Positions 44,697 to 57,938 of a DNA stretch of 64,000 nucleotides are shown here, in pieces. Source of the DNA: Megalobrama amblycephala (taxonomy: Eukaryota; Chordata; Actinopteri; Cypriniformes; Xenocyprididae); NCBI RefSeq assembly GCF_018812025.1, contig NC_063049.1, forward strand, positions 11,909,537-11,973,536, written 5' to 3'. The stretch's first letter is position 1; every line of letters starts with the position of its first letter. A program made the translations under genes and the position numbers. Below the pieces are notes generated by a model. That model saw nothing but the letters and a program-made list of their open reading frames with translations. It had not been told where the DNA came from and searched no databases.

Positions 44697-47517
44697 GCTA
44701 GGGCTACTAAACATTAGATCACTGACACCGAAGGCGATTATTATAATTGAAATGATCACAGATAATAGTCTTGATGTAATTTGCCTTACTGAAACATGGC
44801 TTAAACCAAATGATTATTTCGGTCTTAATGAGTCTTGTCCACCTGGCTACTGTTATAAAAATAAATGCCGTCCGATTGCCGTGGCGGTGGTGTTGCAACA
44901 ATCTAGAGATATTCTTAACGTTACTCAGAAAACAAACTACAGATTTAATTCATTTGAAATTCTTATGCTGAATGTTACACTCTCAGATATAAGTAAAAAG
45001 TCGCTACTATCTCTTGATTTAGCTACCGTCTATAGACCTCCAGGCGGGCCTTATGCTGATTTCCTAAAAGAGTTTGCAGACTTTCTCTCAGCGTCAATAA
45101 AGCACTGATTGTTGGAGATTTTAACATTCATGTAGACAATATAAATGATGCGTTAGGGGCTGCGTTTACAGATTTGCTAAACTCCTTTGGGGTCAAACAA
45201 AACGTCACTGGACCCACTCACCGTTTTAATCATACACTAGATTTAATTATATCACATGGAATCAATCCAAACGTTGTTGTGATGACATCTCTGATCACTA
45301 CTTTGTAACTTGCATACTGCATACTGATGATATTTGTCAAATTGCGCCGCGATATCGACTAGGCAGAACAATTCTCCCGACAACTATAGATAAATTCACA
45401 AATAAACTGCCTGATCTGTCTCAGCTGCTCATCGTACCTAAACACACAAATGATCTCGAGAAAATGACTAGCAGTATGTACACCATTTTCACTAGTACAT
45501 TAGATACTGTTGCACCGATGAGATTTAAAAAGATTAGAGAGAAAAATACTGTACCTTGGTATTACTCGCAGTATTACTCACGCTATCAAAAGAGAAACTC
45601 GTAATCTAGAACGCAAATGGAGACAAACTCGTTTAGAGGTCTTCAGAATCGTGTGGAAAGACAGCTTGTCCCGTTATAGAAAGACTCTAAAAGCAGCCAG
45701 GGCTGAGCATCTCCGCAAACTTATAGAAAATAACCAAAACAACCCAAGGTTCTTGTTTAGTACAGTGGCTAGATTAACAAATAAACAGATATCACCAGAA
45801 CAAAACATTTTATTACAATTTAGTAGTGATGACTTTATGAATTTCTTTACTGAGAAAATCGAAAGTATCAGAAATACAATTGTAAATGTACAACCTTTAA
45901 CAGAGTTTTATGATTCAACCTCAACTATCACCCCTCAAGAACAGTTGCAGTGCTTTACAACTATAGGACAGGAAGAGCTAAATAAACTTATCACTGCATC
46001 TAAACCAACAACATGTTTATTAGATCCAAAACCCACTAAACTACTGAAAGAATTGTTACCTGTAGCAGAAGAGCCTCTTCTCAATATTATCAACTCGTCT
46101 TTTTCTCTAGGTCACGTCCCACGACCGTTCAAGCTAGCAGTTATTAAGCCTCTCATTAAGAAACCACAATTAGATCCAAATGTATTGGCAAATTACAGAC
46201 CCATTTCAAATCTTCCATTCATGTCTAAAATACTAGAAAAAGTGGTGTCGGCCCAATTGTGCTGTGCAATTGCTCCTTGCAAAAAAATGCTATCTATGAA
46301 ACATTTCAGTCAGGATTCAGATCTTATCATAGCACAGAAACTGCGCTCGTTAAAATTACAAACAACTTACTTCTAGCTTCTGACCAGGGCTGTGTCTCAA
46401 TACTAGTGTTACTTGATCTCAGTGCTGCGTTTGACACTATAGATCATAAAATACTCCTAGATCGACTACAAAATTACACTGGTATTCAGGGACAGGCATT
46501 ACGGTGGTTTAGGTCGTATCTATCAGACTGTCACAATTTTGTTTATATAAACAGGGAAAAATCTAAGATAATGATAGTAAACTATGGAGTGCCACAAGGA
46601 TCAGTGTTAGGCCCTCTGCTATTTTCAATATACATGCTGCCACTCGGCACTATTATACGAAAACATGGAATTAGTTTCCACTGCTATGCCGATGATACTC
46701 AGTTATATATTTCAACACAACCAGATGAAATCTCTAAATTATCCAATCTGACAGAGTGTGTTAAAGAAGTAAAACATTGGATAACTAGTAATTTTCTTCT
46801 ATTAAATTCAGATAAGACTGATGTATTACTTATTGGGCCAAAAACCTGTACACAATCTCTCAGACTACAATCTGCATTTAGAAGGATGTACTGTTACTCC
46901 ATCCTCAACAGTTAAAGACCTGGGTGTTATATTAGACAGCAACTTATCCTTTGAAAATAATATTTCATATGTTACAAAAACAGCCTTCTTCCACCTCAGA
47001 AACATTGCTAAGATACAGAATATGTTATCTATTTCTGATGCAGAAAAGTTAGTTCATGCTTTCATGACGTCTCGACTAGATTACTGTAATGCATTATTAG
47101 CTGGTTGTCCTGCTTCCTCAATAAACAAGCTACAATTAGTACAAAATGCAGCTGCTAGAGTTCTTACCAGGTCAAGAAAATATGATCATATATCACCAAT
47201 TTCATCTCTACACTGGTTAACCATTAAGTTCCGTATCGATTATAAAGCATTGCTAATGACCTATAAGGCTCTAAATGGTTTAGCTGCTGTGTACTTAACT
47301 GATCTTCTATCGCCCTACAATCCTTCACGCTCTTTCAGATCACAAAACTCTGGACTTTTGGTTGTACCTAGGATATAAGTCCACGAAAGGAGGGAGATCG
47401 TTTTCACATTTGGCTCCGAAACTCTGGAATAGCCTTCCTGATAATGTTAGGGGCTCAGACTCGCTCACCCAGTTTAAATCTAGATTAAAGACGCATCTCT
47501 TTAGCCAAGCATTCACA
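44697..47517 (+). pseudogene. L2 ORF2 endonuclease-reverse transcriptase, frameshifted
   Basis: The endonuclease begins LGLLNIRSL, then VICLTETWLKPNDY (catalytic Glu), GYCYKNKCR, TVYRPPGGP, GDFNIHVDN (other frame), GPTHRFNHTLDLI and SDHY-equivalent TSLIT. The reverse transcriptase has VIKPLIKKP, NYRPISNLPF, FQSGFRSYHSTETAL, LLDLSAAFDTIDHK, GVPQGSVLGPLLFSIYM, HCYADDTQLYI with the intact YADD, DLGVILDSNLSF, LDYCNALL, LHWLTIKF and FKSRLKTHLFSQAFT at the end. Frame changes lie near 45108, 45340-45650, 46290, 46860 and 47379. It pairs with the ORF1 remnant upstream. Confidence 0.9.
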
Positions 47518-48056
47518 TAATGCATCTCATACCAGATCAATTGCACGTGACTATCTTTGCTTAATGTTATGAACAGCTGCTACGCTAATTATTCTCCATT
47601 TGCTTTTCTGTTTTACCTTTACCTTGGGACACCCGTCCTGAGCTTACTAGAGGACATCAGCTTCAGTTTGGATCCAGCCTCTTAAGAAGACCTCAGATGA
47701 CCAACACCTATGAAGAGACGGCGCCAACTCTTGTGAGGACTTCAGAAGACGCAATTATCTGGATCAACATGCACATTGCCCAATTTCTATATATCCTAAT
47801 TATTGTTAATATGTAATTCATTTTTCCAGGAGCTCATTGCTTCTATGTTCAGTTAAACTGCTAACAGTGATTGTAAATTAATTGCCTAAATTATTACATT
47901 ATTTGCTAACTACATTCTTTAAATTGTGATGTTGACATGCATTCTCTGTAAAGCTGCTTTGAAACTATATGTATCGTGAAAAGCGCTATCCAAATAAATG
48001 TGAATTGAATTGAATTCATTTCAATGGAGCGCTGGCAACTTTCATTTTGGCAACTT

Positions 48057-49838
48057 TCAGCCAGAATCCGGTCCATATCCAGACCAGATGGTGGATCTGC
48101 ACCTAGAGACAACTACAACAGCCCTGAATATCAGTGGAGACCATGACAACTAGAGTCCTAGAGACAGACCCCCCCTGTGAAGACCTTTTCAACTGGACAG
48201 CCATCGGCACAGATCCTCAGCGAAGACCACGAGAACCAGACAAATCCTCTGCACAGACTCTATGGCCAGCTTCAACTCCTCCTCCCTCCATATGAAGGTG
48301 TGATGTACCCCGATCCTTAAAGGTGCCCAAGAATGCTTTTTCACAAGATGTAATAAAAGTCTAAGGTGTCTCCTGAATGTGTCTGTGAAGTTTCAGCTCA
48401 AAATACCCCATAGATTTTTTTTAAATTAATTTTTTTAACTGCCTATTTTGGGGCATCATTAACAATGCACTGATTTACATTCGGCGCAGCCCCCTTAAAT
48501 CGCGTGCTCCCTGCCACATGAGCTGTCGACTATATTACAGCACATTTACAAAGTTCACACAGCTAATATAACCCTCAAATGGATCTTTACAAGATGTTCA
48601 TCATGCACGCTGTATGCATGCTTCGAATTATGTGAGTAAAGTATTTATTTGGATGTTAAAGTTTTATTCTGAGTGAATTTGAGGCTGTCCTCCGTGGCTA
48701 ACGGCTAATGCTACACTGTTGGAGAGATTTATAAAGAATGAAGTTGTGTTTATGAATTATACAGACTGCAAGTGTTTAAAAAATGAAAATGGCAACAGCT
48801 CTTGTCTCCGTGAATACAGTAAGAAACGATGGTAACTTTAACCACATTTAACAGTACATTAGCAACATGTTAACAAAACATTTAGAAAGACAATTTACAA
48901 ATATCAGTAAAAATATCATGCTATCAGGGATTATGTCAGTTATTATTGCTCCATCTGCCATTTTTCGCTGTTGTCCTTGCTTACCTAGTCTGATGATTCG
49001 GCTGTGTGCAGCTCCAGACGTTAACTGGCTGCCCTTGTGTAATCCCTTTCATAATATAACTGTTACGTAACAGTCTGTGTTATGTTGAGATTCGCCTGTT
49101 CTTCGGAGGTCGTTTAAACAAATGAGATTTATATAAGAAGGAGGAAACAATGGGGTTTGAGACTCACTGTATGTCTTTTCCATGTACTGAACTCTTGTTA
49201 TTTAACTATGCCAAGGTAAATTCAATTTTTGAATCTAGGGCACCTTTAAGCAGAAGGAACTGGATGAAATATCCTGAATGATATCAATACACAATTTGAC
49301 TTGTGATGCAGCCTGGAATTAAAGCACACCATGTTCGTTCATGTTCATGTTCGTCCCAACTGAGCTTGTTTCTTCCAAGGTTTTTTCTCCATTTTTTTTT
49401 TTTTTTTTTCCTCCCATTTTTTCTCTGTCACTGATGGAATTTGGGTTCCTTGCCACTGTCACTCTTTGGCTTGCTTAGTTGGGGAAACTTAATATTTGGC
49501 AATATTCTTCACTTGAATACACTGACACTATTGGATGGGAACAAGTGAGCTGGATGATAACATCACTGTTTTCTCCAGAGCTGCTTTACATATGAACTGA
49601 ACTCATTCTATAATTGATGAACTTTGCACAGTTATTGAACCAAAGTGAATCAACACTGAACTGATTTCAAATGAATAATAACCATTTACTATTGTATTTT
49701 TAGAGCTGGTTATAGCAGAATTGAATTCTGTTTGCATTAATAACTCATTATTTTCCTTTTTATCACTGTAAAGATGTTTTTTTTGAAACAATCTGTATTG
49801 TGTAAATTGCTACATAAATAAAGGTGACTTGACTTGAT
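48057..49838 (+). mobile_element. L2-type LINE 3' end with a TTAA element inside
   Basis: 48057-48316 and 49250-49838 together form an L2 3' UTR of the type at 6598-8574: GGTCCATATCCAGACC, CACAGATCCTCAG, GGTTCCTTGCCACTG, TTGGCTTGCTTAGTTGGG, ATCACTGTTTTCTCCAGAGC and the end AAATAAAGGTGACTTGACTT. No coding part remains. The break at 48317-48320 (TTAA) holds the element 48321-49245. Confidence 0.8.
48321..49245. mobile_element. TTAA-flanked inverted-repeat element, 925 bp
   Basis: It is flanked by TTAA at 48317-48320 and 49246-49249. The ends are AGGTGCCCAAGAA and, inverted, AGGTGCCCTAGATTC. Kolobok or piggyBac type; non-autonomous. Removing it rejoins the L2 3' UTR. Confidence 0.8.
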
Positions 49839-52800
49839 TTCTGAGAGACGCACAGAGATAGCAATGCGGCTATTTGATTTGCGATTTTATGCTCATTCGC
49901 TTCACACACTCCTTATTGTGTGGTGATTTTAGAGGCTTAAGTATAATATTGTGCTGTCCCCTGGCTCACCTGTTACAGCAAACGTGAGGAGTGAATGCGT
50001 CTGCCAAATATTATTCCTATTATTCGATAGAATTTGTTTTTCATTTTGAAGCCATTATTTGTGCAATTTCCAAATAAGATATTTGGCTTTGGGCACATCC
50101 CTAATACAGATATTTAACAAGCAAGCAAATACTGTTTGATACTTAAAGGACAGATTAAGCCATTTTATTGTGTTTATTTTGGTTACAGTTCATCACTACA
50201 GTAAATTGTGCAGATATCCCCACACACTCATTTCCTCAGCTAACACCCAAATCTAGCATAAAAACGAACCAATTATGGCTATAAGCATATGCTAGCATTT
50301 CCTAAGAATTTACATAAAATATTTACCTCAATATAGTCATGGTGTGTATTGAGGATTTGTACATATCATTCCACTTAAGCATAGTATTAAAGCAAAATCA
50401 CCTCTTTTACCTCACACTCTCACTGCAACAGGAAAGTAAGACATTGTATAATATATAATATAATATAACATAGAATGTCTCTTATAAGAGATGTTTCTGA
50501 TGAAGGATATTATACTACATTTTGTTTGAGTTCTCTGATCATATTGACCAAGCGGCATTCCAAAAGTATAGAAAGCATTGAGTTGTTTCACTGAATCACT
50601 CAACGTCTCTGTGTTTGTGGGGTTCCAGACCTGAATTTGTGAGTGGTGTGAAATTGTAAAGCTTGATTTTCCTGCTAAGATAAAAGCTGAGATCAAACTC
50701 CCTGCAATAAAACAATAAAAGAGAGAAGATCTCAAAGAAATAACATAGCTCAAACTTCTCTCCATGCTTATGTATGCATCTCTTTTACCGACTCCCTCTC
50801 CCCTGACTCAATACACTGAAAGTTCACTAAGAATGTCTATATTCCATATATAATGTATCTTGTGAATCCATTGTTTTTCCCCTTTCATGTTTGGTATCAT
50901 TTTAAATGTCTCAGTGCAATTGGTAAAATGGTCTCAATTTCACTGCAGTCATGAGAAAGATTAAAAACTTAGAAGAATTCTGTTCTCCTTTTTGAGTGGT
51001 ACCTCTTCAAGTTATCTAATAAAACCTCTCCTCTTCTCTAAAACCAGGTGTTGGTGAAATAAATATTTACAATCCTTTTGTTCTGGTCTGGGTATTTAAG
51101 GTAATGTGGTAGAGCAGCCATTTGGGAAATTCTGTAGCCAGAAACCCCCAAGTAGGGTGAGTGTCTTAAAAACACCCACACACCACTGTGTGTCCCATGG
51201 TCTGGTATGCATTTCTTACTCTTGAAGTCATCATTGAGCAATTGATGTTATGTATCTATTATTTCTGAATTGGCTTCTATTTTTCTAATTGTGTAATCAG
51301 CATAATACATTTTCACCTGACAAATAAAATGTTCTTTTTGATTCATTGTATTATTCTCAAATCATTATTTCAAGTAGATTAAAGTGGAGTCTGGTGTTAC
51401 CACAAATGTGGTCAGGATAGATCATACTGAATTCTCAGTGAATGGAGCATGGGGCACACCATTTGAGACTTTACGATTTCTGACTATCACTGACTTTTGT
51501 TAAACTGGCTTTTGCAACTTACAAAAACTGTAAGTTGCAGTTTTCGTGACAATACAAAAATTACACTTTTTTGTTATGAGCAAGCAGAGCGTGGCCGACT
51601 TAAAGGTAAATATTCACCCTGCATCCTCTGTCCAAGATCAGAACTGACAAGTTTGTGTCTGTGAAACTACGACCGGTCGGCGCAAGTTCTCTATGCAACA
51701 TCGGTTCCTTAATGAACAAATAATTGAAAATACAGGATATCCAGAATAATCAAACATCTAAATTAATACATAACCAATAGTTATGATTAATTCCTAAGTA
51801 GAAACACAATCTAAAAGTAATCATTTGAAATTGAAGTCAGATTAAGTGCACAGTTAAAGTAAAATTGGACTAATTCTAAAAATTAAATTAACTTCATAGG
51901 AGCACTGAAAAAACATACATGCATTATACCTTCGCCCAGGCCGTTGGATTCCATCGTTGGGCTGACGGGTGGTGATCAAAAAACAACTTAATAGTTTTTT
52001 TTTTTTTTGTTGTTGTTGTTCTGAAGCACAAGAATATTTTAATGCATTTCAAAGTATGAATGAACTTACCATTCACTACTGAAACTTTTCTCTTATTCGT
52101 TACTGATTATCCAACCGCTAATATCAGATTTTGTCCTGTAATAATTATAAGGAGAATTTTATGGGCAATTTCCAAGTCGTCATCTCATATTTATTATAAT
52201 TCCGATAACATATAAAAGCCACCTTGCTGAAATTACCAGGCACTAATTGCAGTGTTTCCTGAGAATGACCCAGCTCTGAAATCAATATAACTAATTAACA
52301 GACAGTTCATTAATGACTGATTGAATGGTTTTATAGACAGCATTTAATTAGGTATTGGTTCCAGCCTCAATTCTCATTCTTTTGTACATTGATAATGACC
52401 ACAGACCTGCAATGGAGAGTCAGAGTGATATAAAAGTGCTATCAGAGTGGTCTGACAGAGTGCCTCTATTTAGTGCTACAGCTTATGGCTGGAATGGATC
52501 TCAATCCATCTAGCATCTATTTTACAGCAGTGATTATCTTTAAGGGTGCAGGTGTACAACACTCAAATTACACACTTTTTTTAAAGATGCTGTGGCTAAT
52601 GGACAAAAGTGTAGGGATCTCAATGGCAATCCAGGCAAAAAAAAATCTCTTGGGAGAGAGGTGCTCAGTGAGGGTGCATTAACAGGATTTAGACACCACC
52701 TCAACACTTTAAAGGATCAGCCAATCAAGACTTCTAATGCTCGGTTCTACTTCACTGATTGCACAGACGCCGAATTTTACATCTAGAATCTGAAAGAACG

Positions 52801-53161
52801 GTGGGGGTGGGCGTGGGATAAAATGAACCTTCCTTTAAATCCTTTTCAATAAAGGCAGAAGGTGCACTTAAGTCCAGGGTAATTAAAAGTTGAAGAGGCA
52901 GAATCAGTTATGTCATTCCTTGATTCTTCACCCAACTTATAATGAGGAAATAATTTAATAATGTGGATAGTGGGGATTATATTGAGCCCTAATGTCCTGA
53001 AAGCACATCAAAGACTGTGAATATGTAATATGCTTTAAAACCTGTTTGCTGTAAATGATATTGAAATGTCCAATAGTTAAGGTGTCACCAAAAAGAGAAG
53101 TACAAATTATTCACAAAATATCCTCAGCTGAGTGTTCTGTAAATGAAATGCATTTTGTGCG

Positions 53162-53193
<32 letters not shown>

Positions 53194-53465
53194 ATATTGA
53201 TGAAATAAAAAGTACATTCACTGTTGTGTGCAAGAAACAGAATGATTAGTCAGGTTACAACTAGCACCCCATACCACAGAACCACAGTGTTTACTCTTTT
53301 TAGATAAATAAACCTAAGAATGGCTTAAACTGGGGTAAAATGTGTATTAGATGTCTCAAGTTTAAACAAGAAATATGAACAAATTTGTGTTGAAATTCCA
53401 GGTAATTTTGCTAAATGATTACACTGATTTTGATACTTATCAGCCATTCAGTTATTGCTCTGTTA
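49839..53465. other. non-coding AT-rich stretch
   Basis: I recognise no gene or repeat with confidence. A small perfect hairpin lies at 51513-51539 (TGCAACTTACA and its inverse), T runs are at 51995-52007 and 53163-53192, and a (GTT)n run follows the first. A 117-codon minus-strand frame at 50412-50765 begins with a hydrophobic stretch but has no known domain. It lies downstream of kcnj3 in that gene's orientation. Confidence 0.4.
53163..53192. repeat. T homopolymer
   Basis: A run of 30 T. Confidence 0.95.
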
Positions 53466-53469
53466 CAGT

Positions 53470-53775
53470 AAAAGGAATAGTTAATCCAAAAATGGAATTT
53501 CTGTCCTCATGTTATTTCAAACCCATTGATGTGAAGGAGAAAATCGTCAGCTTGGAATTTTTTTTGGACCATATTTTTAATGTATCTTTTCTTTTTCTTT
53601 TCTTCTTATTTAAACTTTGACAGCCCCTGGTCACTGTCTGTATCAATTCTATTAAAAGAGGCAGCATGGACTTTCTGCAAAGCATCTACTTCTGTGTTTC
53701 TCAAAAGAAAGCAAGACAGCTTTCAAACAACCTGAGGGTGAGAAACAAAAGCATTTTGGGGGGAACTATTCTGAA
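53470..53775. mobile_element. decayed TTAA-type MITE remnant
   Basis: AAAGGAATAGTTAATCC with AAAAATGGAATTTCTGTC at the left and CCTGAGGGTGAGAAAC...GGGGAACTATTC at the right are the two ends of a familiar fish repeat (AAAGGAATAGTTCACCC family), in inverted orientation. The TTAA sites are eroded. Confidence 0.55.
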
Positions 53776-53920
53776 TGAGGTGACAGATACCAGCTTTTAC
53801 CAATTGATTTCCCTATTTTTTTTCCTTTTATGATAATATCAGTAAAAATAAAAGCCATAAAAAGCTTTCCACAATTGACAGTTCTCAGTAATAGATGTAC
53901 TATTCTAAATAATTATTTAT

Positions 53921-53922
<2 letters not shown>

Positions 53923-53993
<71 letters not shown>
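53923..53993. repeat. (TA)n microsatellite, 71 bp
   Basis: A pure TA run about 400 bp downstream of the kcnj3 stop codon. Confidence 0.96.
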
Positions 53994-53996
<3 letters not shown>

Positions 53997-54396
53997 CACA
54001 TGCATTGTAACATAAGCTCAGTATAGAGGTATTATGGTAAACAATTGCTAATTAGCCACGTAGGAGGAATTGTCCGCTATATCACCATATGGCTTGCAGA
54101 AAATAATATTTGCTAACATTTCCTTGGCAAATAAATATGTACAGCTTGTCATGCCATCAGAGGGAGAGAAACATTTTAACATGCACTTGAGGGTGTCATC
54201 CATACTAGATTGTGCTTGTAGTAACAACAACCTGAAAGAGCCTGTTCACTGAATATGAACCCACCACAGGAACAGATGTTCTGAATTACATTAACCTACG
54301 TTAGTACTGCATATACGGTTTATCTGTCTATATATGCACGCTAAATATCTTGAATTATAAGCGGGCCCTTTTGAAAGTTGCTGAAGAAGAAAGTAT

Positions 54397-54989
54397 CTAT
54401 GTGAAACGATCAGAATTCATCTTTCGGAGTTTGGGTGGCAAGTGTCCGTCCATGCGACCTCCTCCCCCAGCCATTCTCTGCAGTTTCGGCGGCAAGTCCG
54501 CAACTGATTTGCTGATGGACTCTGTGGCAATCTTAGTCGCCTTGGTAACCTGCTTTTCCTCTGAGACCCCAGGCACAGAACTGATGCGTTGAAGCTTCAT
54601 GGGCATTTCGCCAAGGCTGTATGTCATCTCTGATGTGGTGGAACTCATTCTCAGGAGCTTCCTGGGCAGCCCATCTCTACCTGTCATTTTCTGTAACTTG
54701 GCTGGTAATTTAGTGGTGCTCTCTGGATCCTCCAGCAGCTCTAGACAGTCCAGGGAGCTGTTCTTCTCTCTGCTATTGCACAGAGATGGGGCCATGAGTG
54801 GAGAGGACATGAGTAATGCCTCATCCTGCTCCTTTGCGCTGTAGGGAGGTGTGTGAACCTCAAATGTAGCGTGGAACTGAGAATAATCGACTTTAAAGAA
54901 ACCCTCCTCCAGAGAGATAACCGGGAAGAATCTGTGGCCCCAGAGCACCTCGTCCTCTGTGTACGACGTCCGCGCTTGACAAGTCATGC
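54397..54989 (-). CDS. kcnj3: kcnj3 last coding exon (GIRK1 channel C-terminus)
   Basis: This encodes the C-terminal ~197 residues of the G-protein-gated inward-rectifier potassium channel subunit Kir3.1 (GIRK1), a plasma-membrane channel subunit that assembles with other GIRK subunits and is opened by G-beta-gamma. The exon starts after an acceptor (TCTCTCACAG, AG at 54991-54990), with a split Gly codon, and reads [20 protein letters not shown], the end of the cytoplasmic Kir immunoglobulin-like domain. [18 protein letters not shown] follows, then the long tail unique to GIRK1 with repeated LP-KLQ-M/I blocks ([31 protein letters not shown]) and the conserved end MNSDRFT, stop TAG. The length equals that of the mammalian last exon. 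The frame is intact. Paralogue a or b cannot be told. Earlier exons (pore, TM1-TM2) were not found up to 64000, so intron 2 exceeds 9 kb. Confidence 0.96.
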
Positions 54990-55003
54990 CTGTGAGAGAA
55001 GAC
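54990..55003 (-). promoter_or_regulatory. kcnj3: splice acceptor of the kcnj3 last exon
   Basis: On the minus strand the intron ends TTCTCTCACAG, a pyrimidine-rich tract followed by AG, directly before the conserved GMTCQ coding start. This matches the known intron position between ...VETT and GMTCQ in vertebrate KCNJ3. The frame is open for a few codons upstream of the AG only by chance. Confidence 0.85.
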
Positions 55004-55655
55004 ACATGAAAAGGAACAAATGGAAGAATGAAAGAAGTGGTCAAGGATTAATCAATTAAATGAAATTGGGAAAAGCATTGCTGCACTCTAAAGAATATTA
55101 TACACAACTCTCTTGATTAGTACAGTGCTTGGAAGGCAGAACTGTATTGATATTCCCTAAAACATCTGGTTAAGAATGGTTCTAAACTTCTAACCCTATA
55201 TGTATTAAACATTAAAAATGTTTAAAGAAATGACTTGACCCTTGGCTGGAAGATACATTGTGTATAGACATTATTTCAGTAACAAGTTTGTCCTTTTGTG
55301 GTTTGACAGCTGAAAGTATATGCTATAGAAACTGCATAATATAAACCATCTTTTATAATCTTACAGTTTGTGCTGTTGCACCTTTGTTTCATACACTACA
55401 CTTCAGTGGTTGTGTGCGGCCAGCCATTTCACCACTCATAATAAACTCACAGTGATGATTTGCTTACTGAAATATCATTTATTTCATTCCCTACATTTGC
55501 ATACTGAATTGTGAAGTGTCGTGAAAAAGGCAAACAACAAGTTACAGAGCTTCCGGCTATCAAACTATCATACTATCAAACTATACTATCAAACAATCAA
55601 AGGAACAAGAAATAAAAAAAATCCATGTACTATAAAATTACTAGACCATTTTTGA

Positions 55656-56035
55656 AGGTGCTCTAAGCGATGTCACGCGTTTTTAGGTCAAAACATTTTT
55701 TGTCACATACAGCAAACATCTCCTCACTATCCGCTAGCTGCCTGTCCCCTGAACACACTGTAAAAAAAACGCAGACTCTGTAGACGCCACAAGCTCCGAA
55801 AACGGCAATAAAAACTAACTGGTGCAGCCTGGACCACAAAACATAATAAACATGCTCCAGCCAATAACTGACAAGAATAATTTTAAATGCGCGTTCATGC
55901 GTGTTTCAGAAAGCATGGAGGTGAGGGGGAGGAGGAGGAGGAGGAGGAGGGAGGGTCTAGCTAGCCTCTGTTTTGTTTGACAACACTTCAAACGTCAACA
56001 GGAAGTTACTCCGCCCAGGATCGCTTAGAGCACCT
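55656..56035. mobile_element. TTAA-type MITE, 380 bp, in the kcnj3 intron
   Basis: The ends are AGGTGCTCTAAGCGATG and, inverted, AGGTGCTCTAAGCGATC. The right flank is TTAA (56036-56039); the left is TTGA (55652-55655), one base off. A (GGA)n run lies at 55928-55951. Kolobok/piggyBac type. Confidence 0.75.
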
Positions 56036-56274
56036 TTAAGATTAATGTTTTGCACTGTACATCAGTTTGCTCTGTACATTCAACTTAACAGCATTAACAG
56101 CAAGTCAAAGAGGGCAAGCTTTCAAATGAACCATGCACTTTAAACACTTACGTTATGTTCTTGTGTATTTAATTCAACTGCTCAGGTAATGTCAATAGTA
56201 TGACCCATTTCAGGGGGGTCTAACATTACACTTTAAAATCAATCAAAGCTATATAAATTAAACTTCATATTTAC

Positions 56275-57297
56275 TAGGGATGCACGGATACCATTTTTTA
56301 AGGACCGAGTACGAGTACCGATACTTTTTTTCTGGTACTAGCCGATACTGATTCTGATGCCTATACATTTATTAATTTCTCTCTCTATCTTTTATTGTTT
56401 TTCTTTTCTTTTTTTTTTTTTTTTTTTTTTTTGGTGATGTTGCAGTTTTCCAAGCACAACACAGTGAGACTAATGAATGTAGGACAGCTTCTTTATTATT
56501 ACTCTAATGAAAAAAGTAATAATTTTTATGTGCTTGTCACAAACTTAAAGAACAAAAGTTTCACAGTGTCCAATAACTTTCAAAGGGCATGATTACCAAT
56601 ATATGATTGTTGTTATACCAAAAGAAATTTACAAACAAATTACAAACAATACAACAACTACTATAGAGATACAAATTAAACCTACTGTATCTGAAAAACA
56701 AGTTTTATTTATTTACCATGTATACATTTATTTAACATCTTTTGTTGTTGTATTAACATTAATGACAAATATAGGCTACAGTCCCTATAAGACCGAATCC
56801 ATGGACACTGACACATATCCTGTTTTCACCCAAATGTTTACGTCCACTTAAGCCATAACTGACTGTATTTACATGAGATACTCCACACGATGGACATTTT
56901 GACAACTATTTGTGCATTTGACCATTCAGGCGCAAGGAGAACTGTCTGAGAGAACTGGGATTGCGTGCAAGAAAGAGAGAGAGAGAGAGAGTGCGCTCGA
57001 GAGAGAGAAAGTGCTTCTAGTCGGTGTCATTCAGTGCGATTCTGCCTATCCCACCTTCACTAATTGATAACAAATTGTGATTGAAAGCATGCAGTTCACA
57101 ATGTGTGTGTTGTCATCATTAATTTTGAAGTATTTCCACACCCCTGAGGCTGACATTGTTTCTGCATGGAAAATTAGTTATGTCACGCGAGGTATCGGTC
57201 TTTGGTATCGGGGGTATTTTTACGAGTACGAGTACAAGTACACAAACTTGGTATCGGGCCCTATACCGATACTGGTATCGGTATTGGTGCATCCCTA
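56275..57297. mobile_element. non-autonomous hAT-type element, 1.02 kb, in the kcnj3 intron
   Basis: The ends are TAGGGATGCACGGATACC and, inverted, TAGGGATGCACCAATACC, followed inside by GAGTACGAGTAC and TACGAGTACGAGTAC-type repeats. A perfect 8 bp duplication ATATTTAC lies at 56267-56274 and 57298-57305. A T run (56410-56432) and a (GA)n run (56971-56991) are inside. No transposase. Confidence 0.9.
56971..56991. repeat. (GA)n microsatellite
   Basis: A short GA run inside the hAT-type element. Confidence 0.85.
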
Positions 57298-57938
57298 ATA
57301 TTTACAATTAAATATAATGTACATATTCAAAAGATACATTTTAAACTCCTTGTATTAACACTTTTATAGCATGCAATTATTTCTGCCTGTTATCACCCTC
57401 TGCTTTAGTTAGTCATCTATTTTTAGGGCCCAAGCACTGATGGTGTGAGGACCCTATTGGAATTGCTCCTTTTATTGTTATTATTCTATTCCCAAATGAA
57501 TTGCATTTTTGGGGACATAAACATGTTCGAAAACTTTGTAAACAAAACTTTGCACACGAAAGAACTGGTGAAAATTTACATCTGATATAGGTTTCAGAAT
57601 TGGGTGGGGCAAAATGGCTCAATAGTGCCACCTATAAAACTTCAACAGTGTGCGCCTCCAGCTATGTATGACGTACATGTATGAAATTCGGTTCATACAT
57701 GTAATGTCCCATTACCTACAAAAAAATCTCTTGGAGCGAAGTCCTAAACGCAACAGGAAGTCAGCCATTTTCAATTTCCTCTGTGTTTTTTGTGCAGTTT
57801 TTGCCATTTTCAGGCCTCGTACTTTAACAAACTCCTTTTGTTTGGTTTGTGTAATCAAAAGGCCTTTGCGACACAAGATTTTACAACAACTTTAACATTG
57901 TGATGCATTACAAGCAACATACTAAAATATGCAATTGA

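Larger units (their letters stand above)
43220..48013 (+). mobile_element. L2-clade LINE, near full length but frameshifted
   Basis: This is the best-preserved LINE of the window: a short 5' UTR, ORF1 (43582-44499), ORF2 (44697-47517), a ~490 bp 3' UTR, GCGCTATCCAAATAAATG and the tail GAATTGAATTGAATT. Length and domain order suit a complete L2. Every ORF has shifts, so it is not autonomous as read. The 5' limit is uncertain, because CCCTGTTCACACCG (43230) and AATGGAGCGCTGG (48023) may belong to an older element at the target. Confidence 0.85.

Noticed and set aside
50412..50765. 117-codon minus-strand frame with a hydrophobic N-terminal region
   Set aside because: It might suggest a secreted protein, but there is no recognisable domain, no splice signals and AT-rich low-complexity coding.
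51513..51539. Short perfect hairpin (11 bp stem)
   Set aside because: Too short to separate from chance in AT-rich DNA; no terminator or RNA-gene context in a vertebrate genome.
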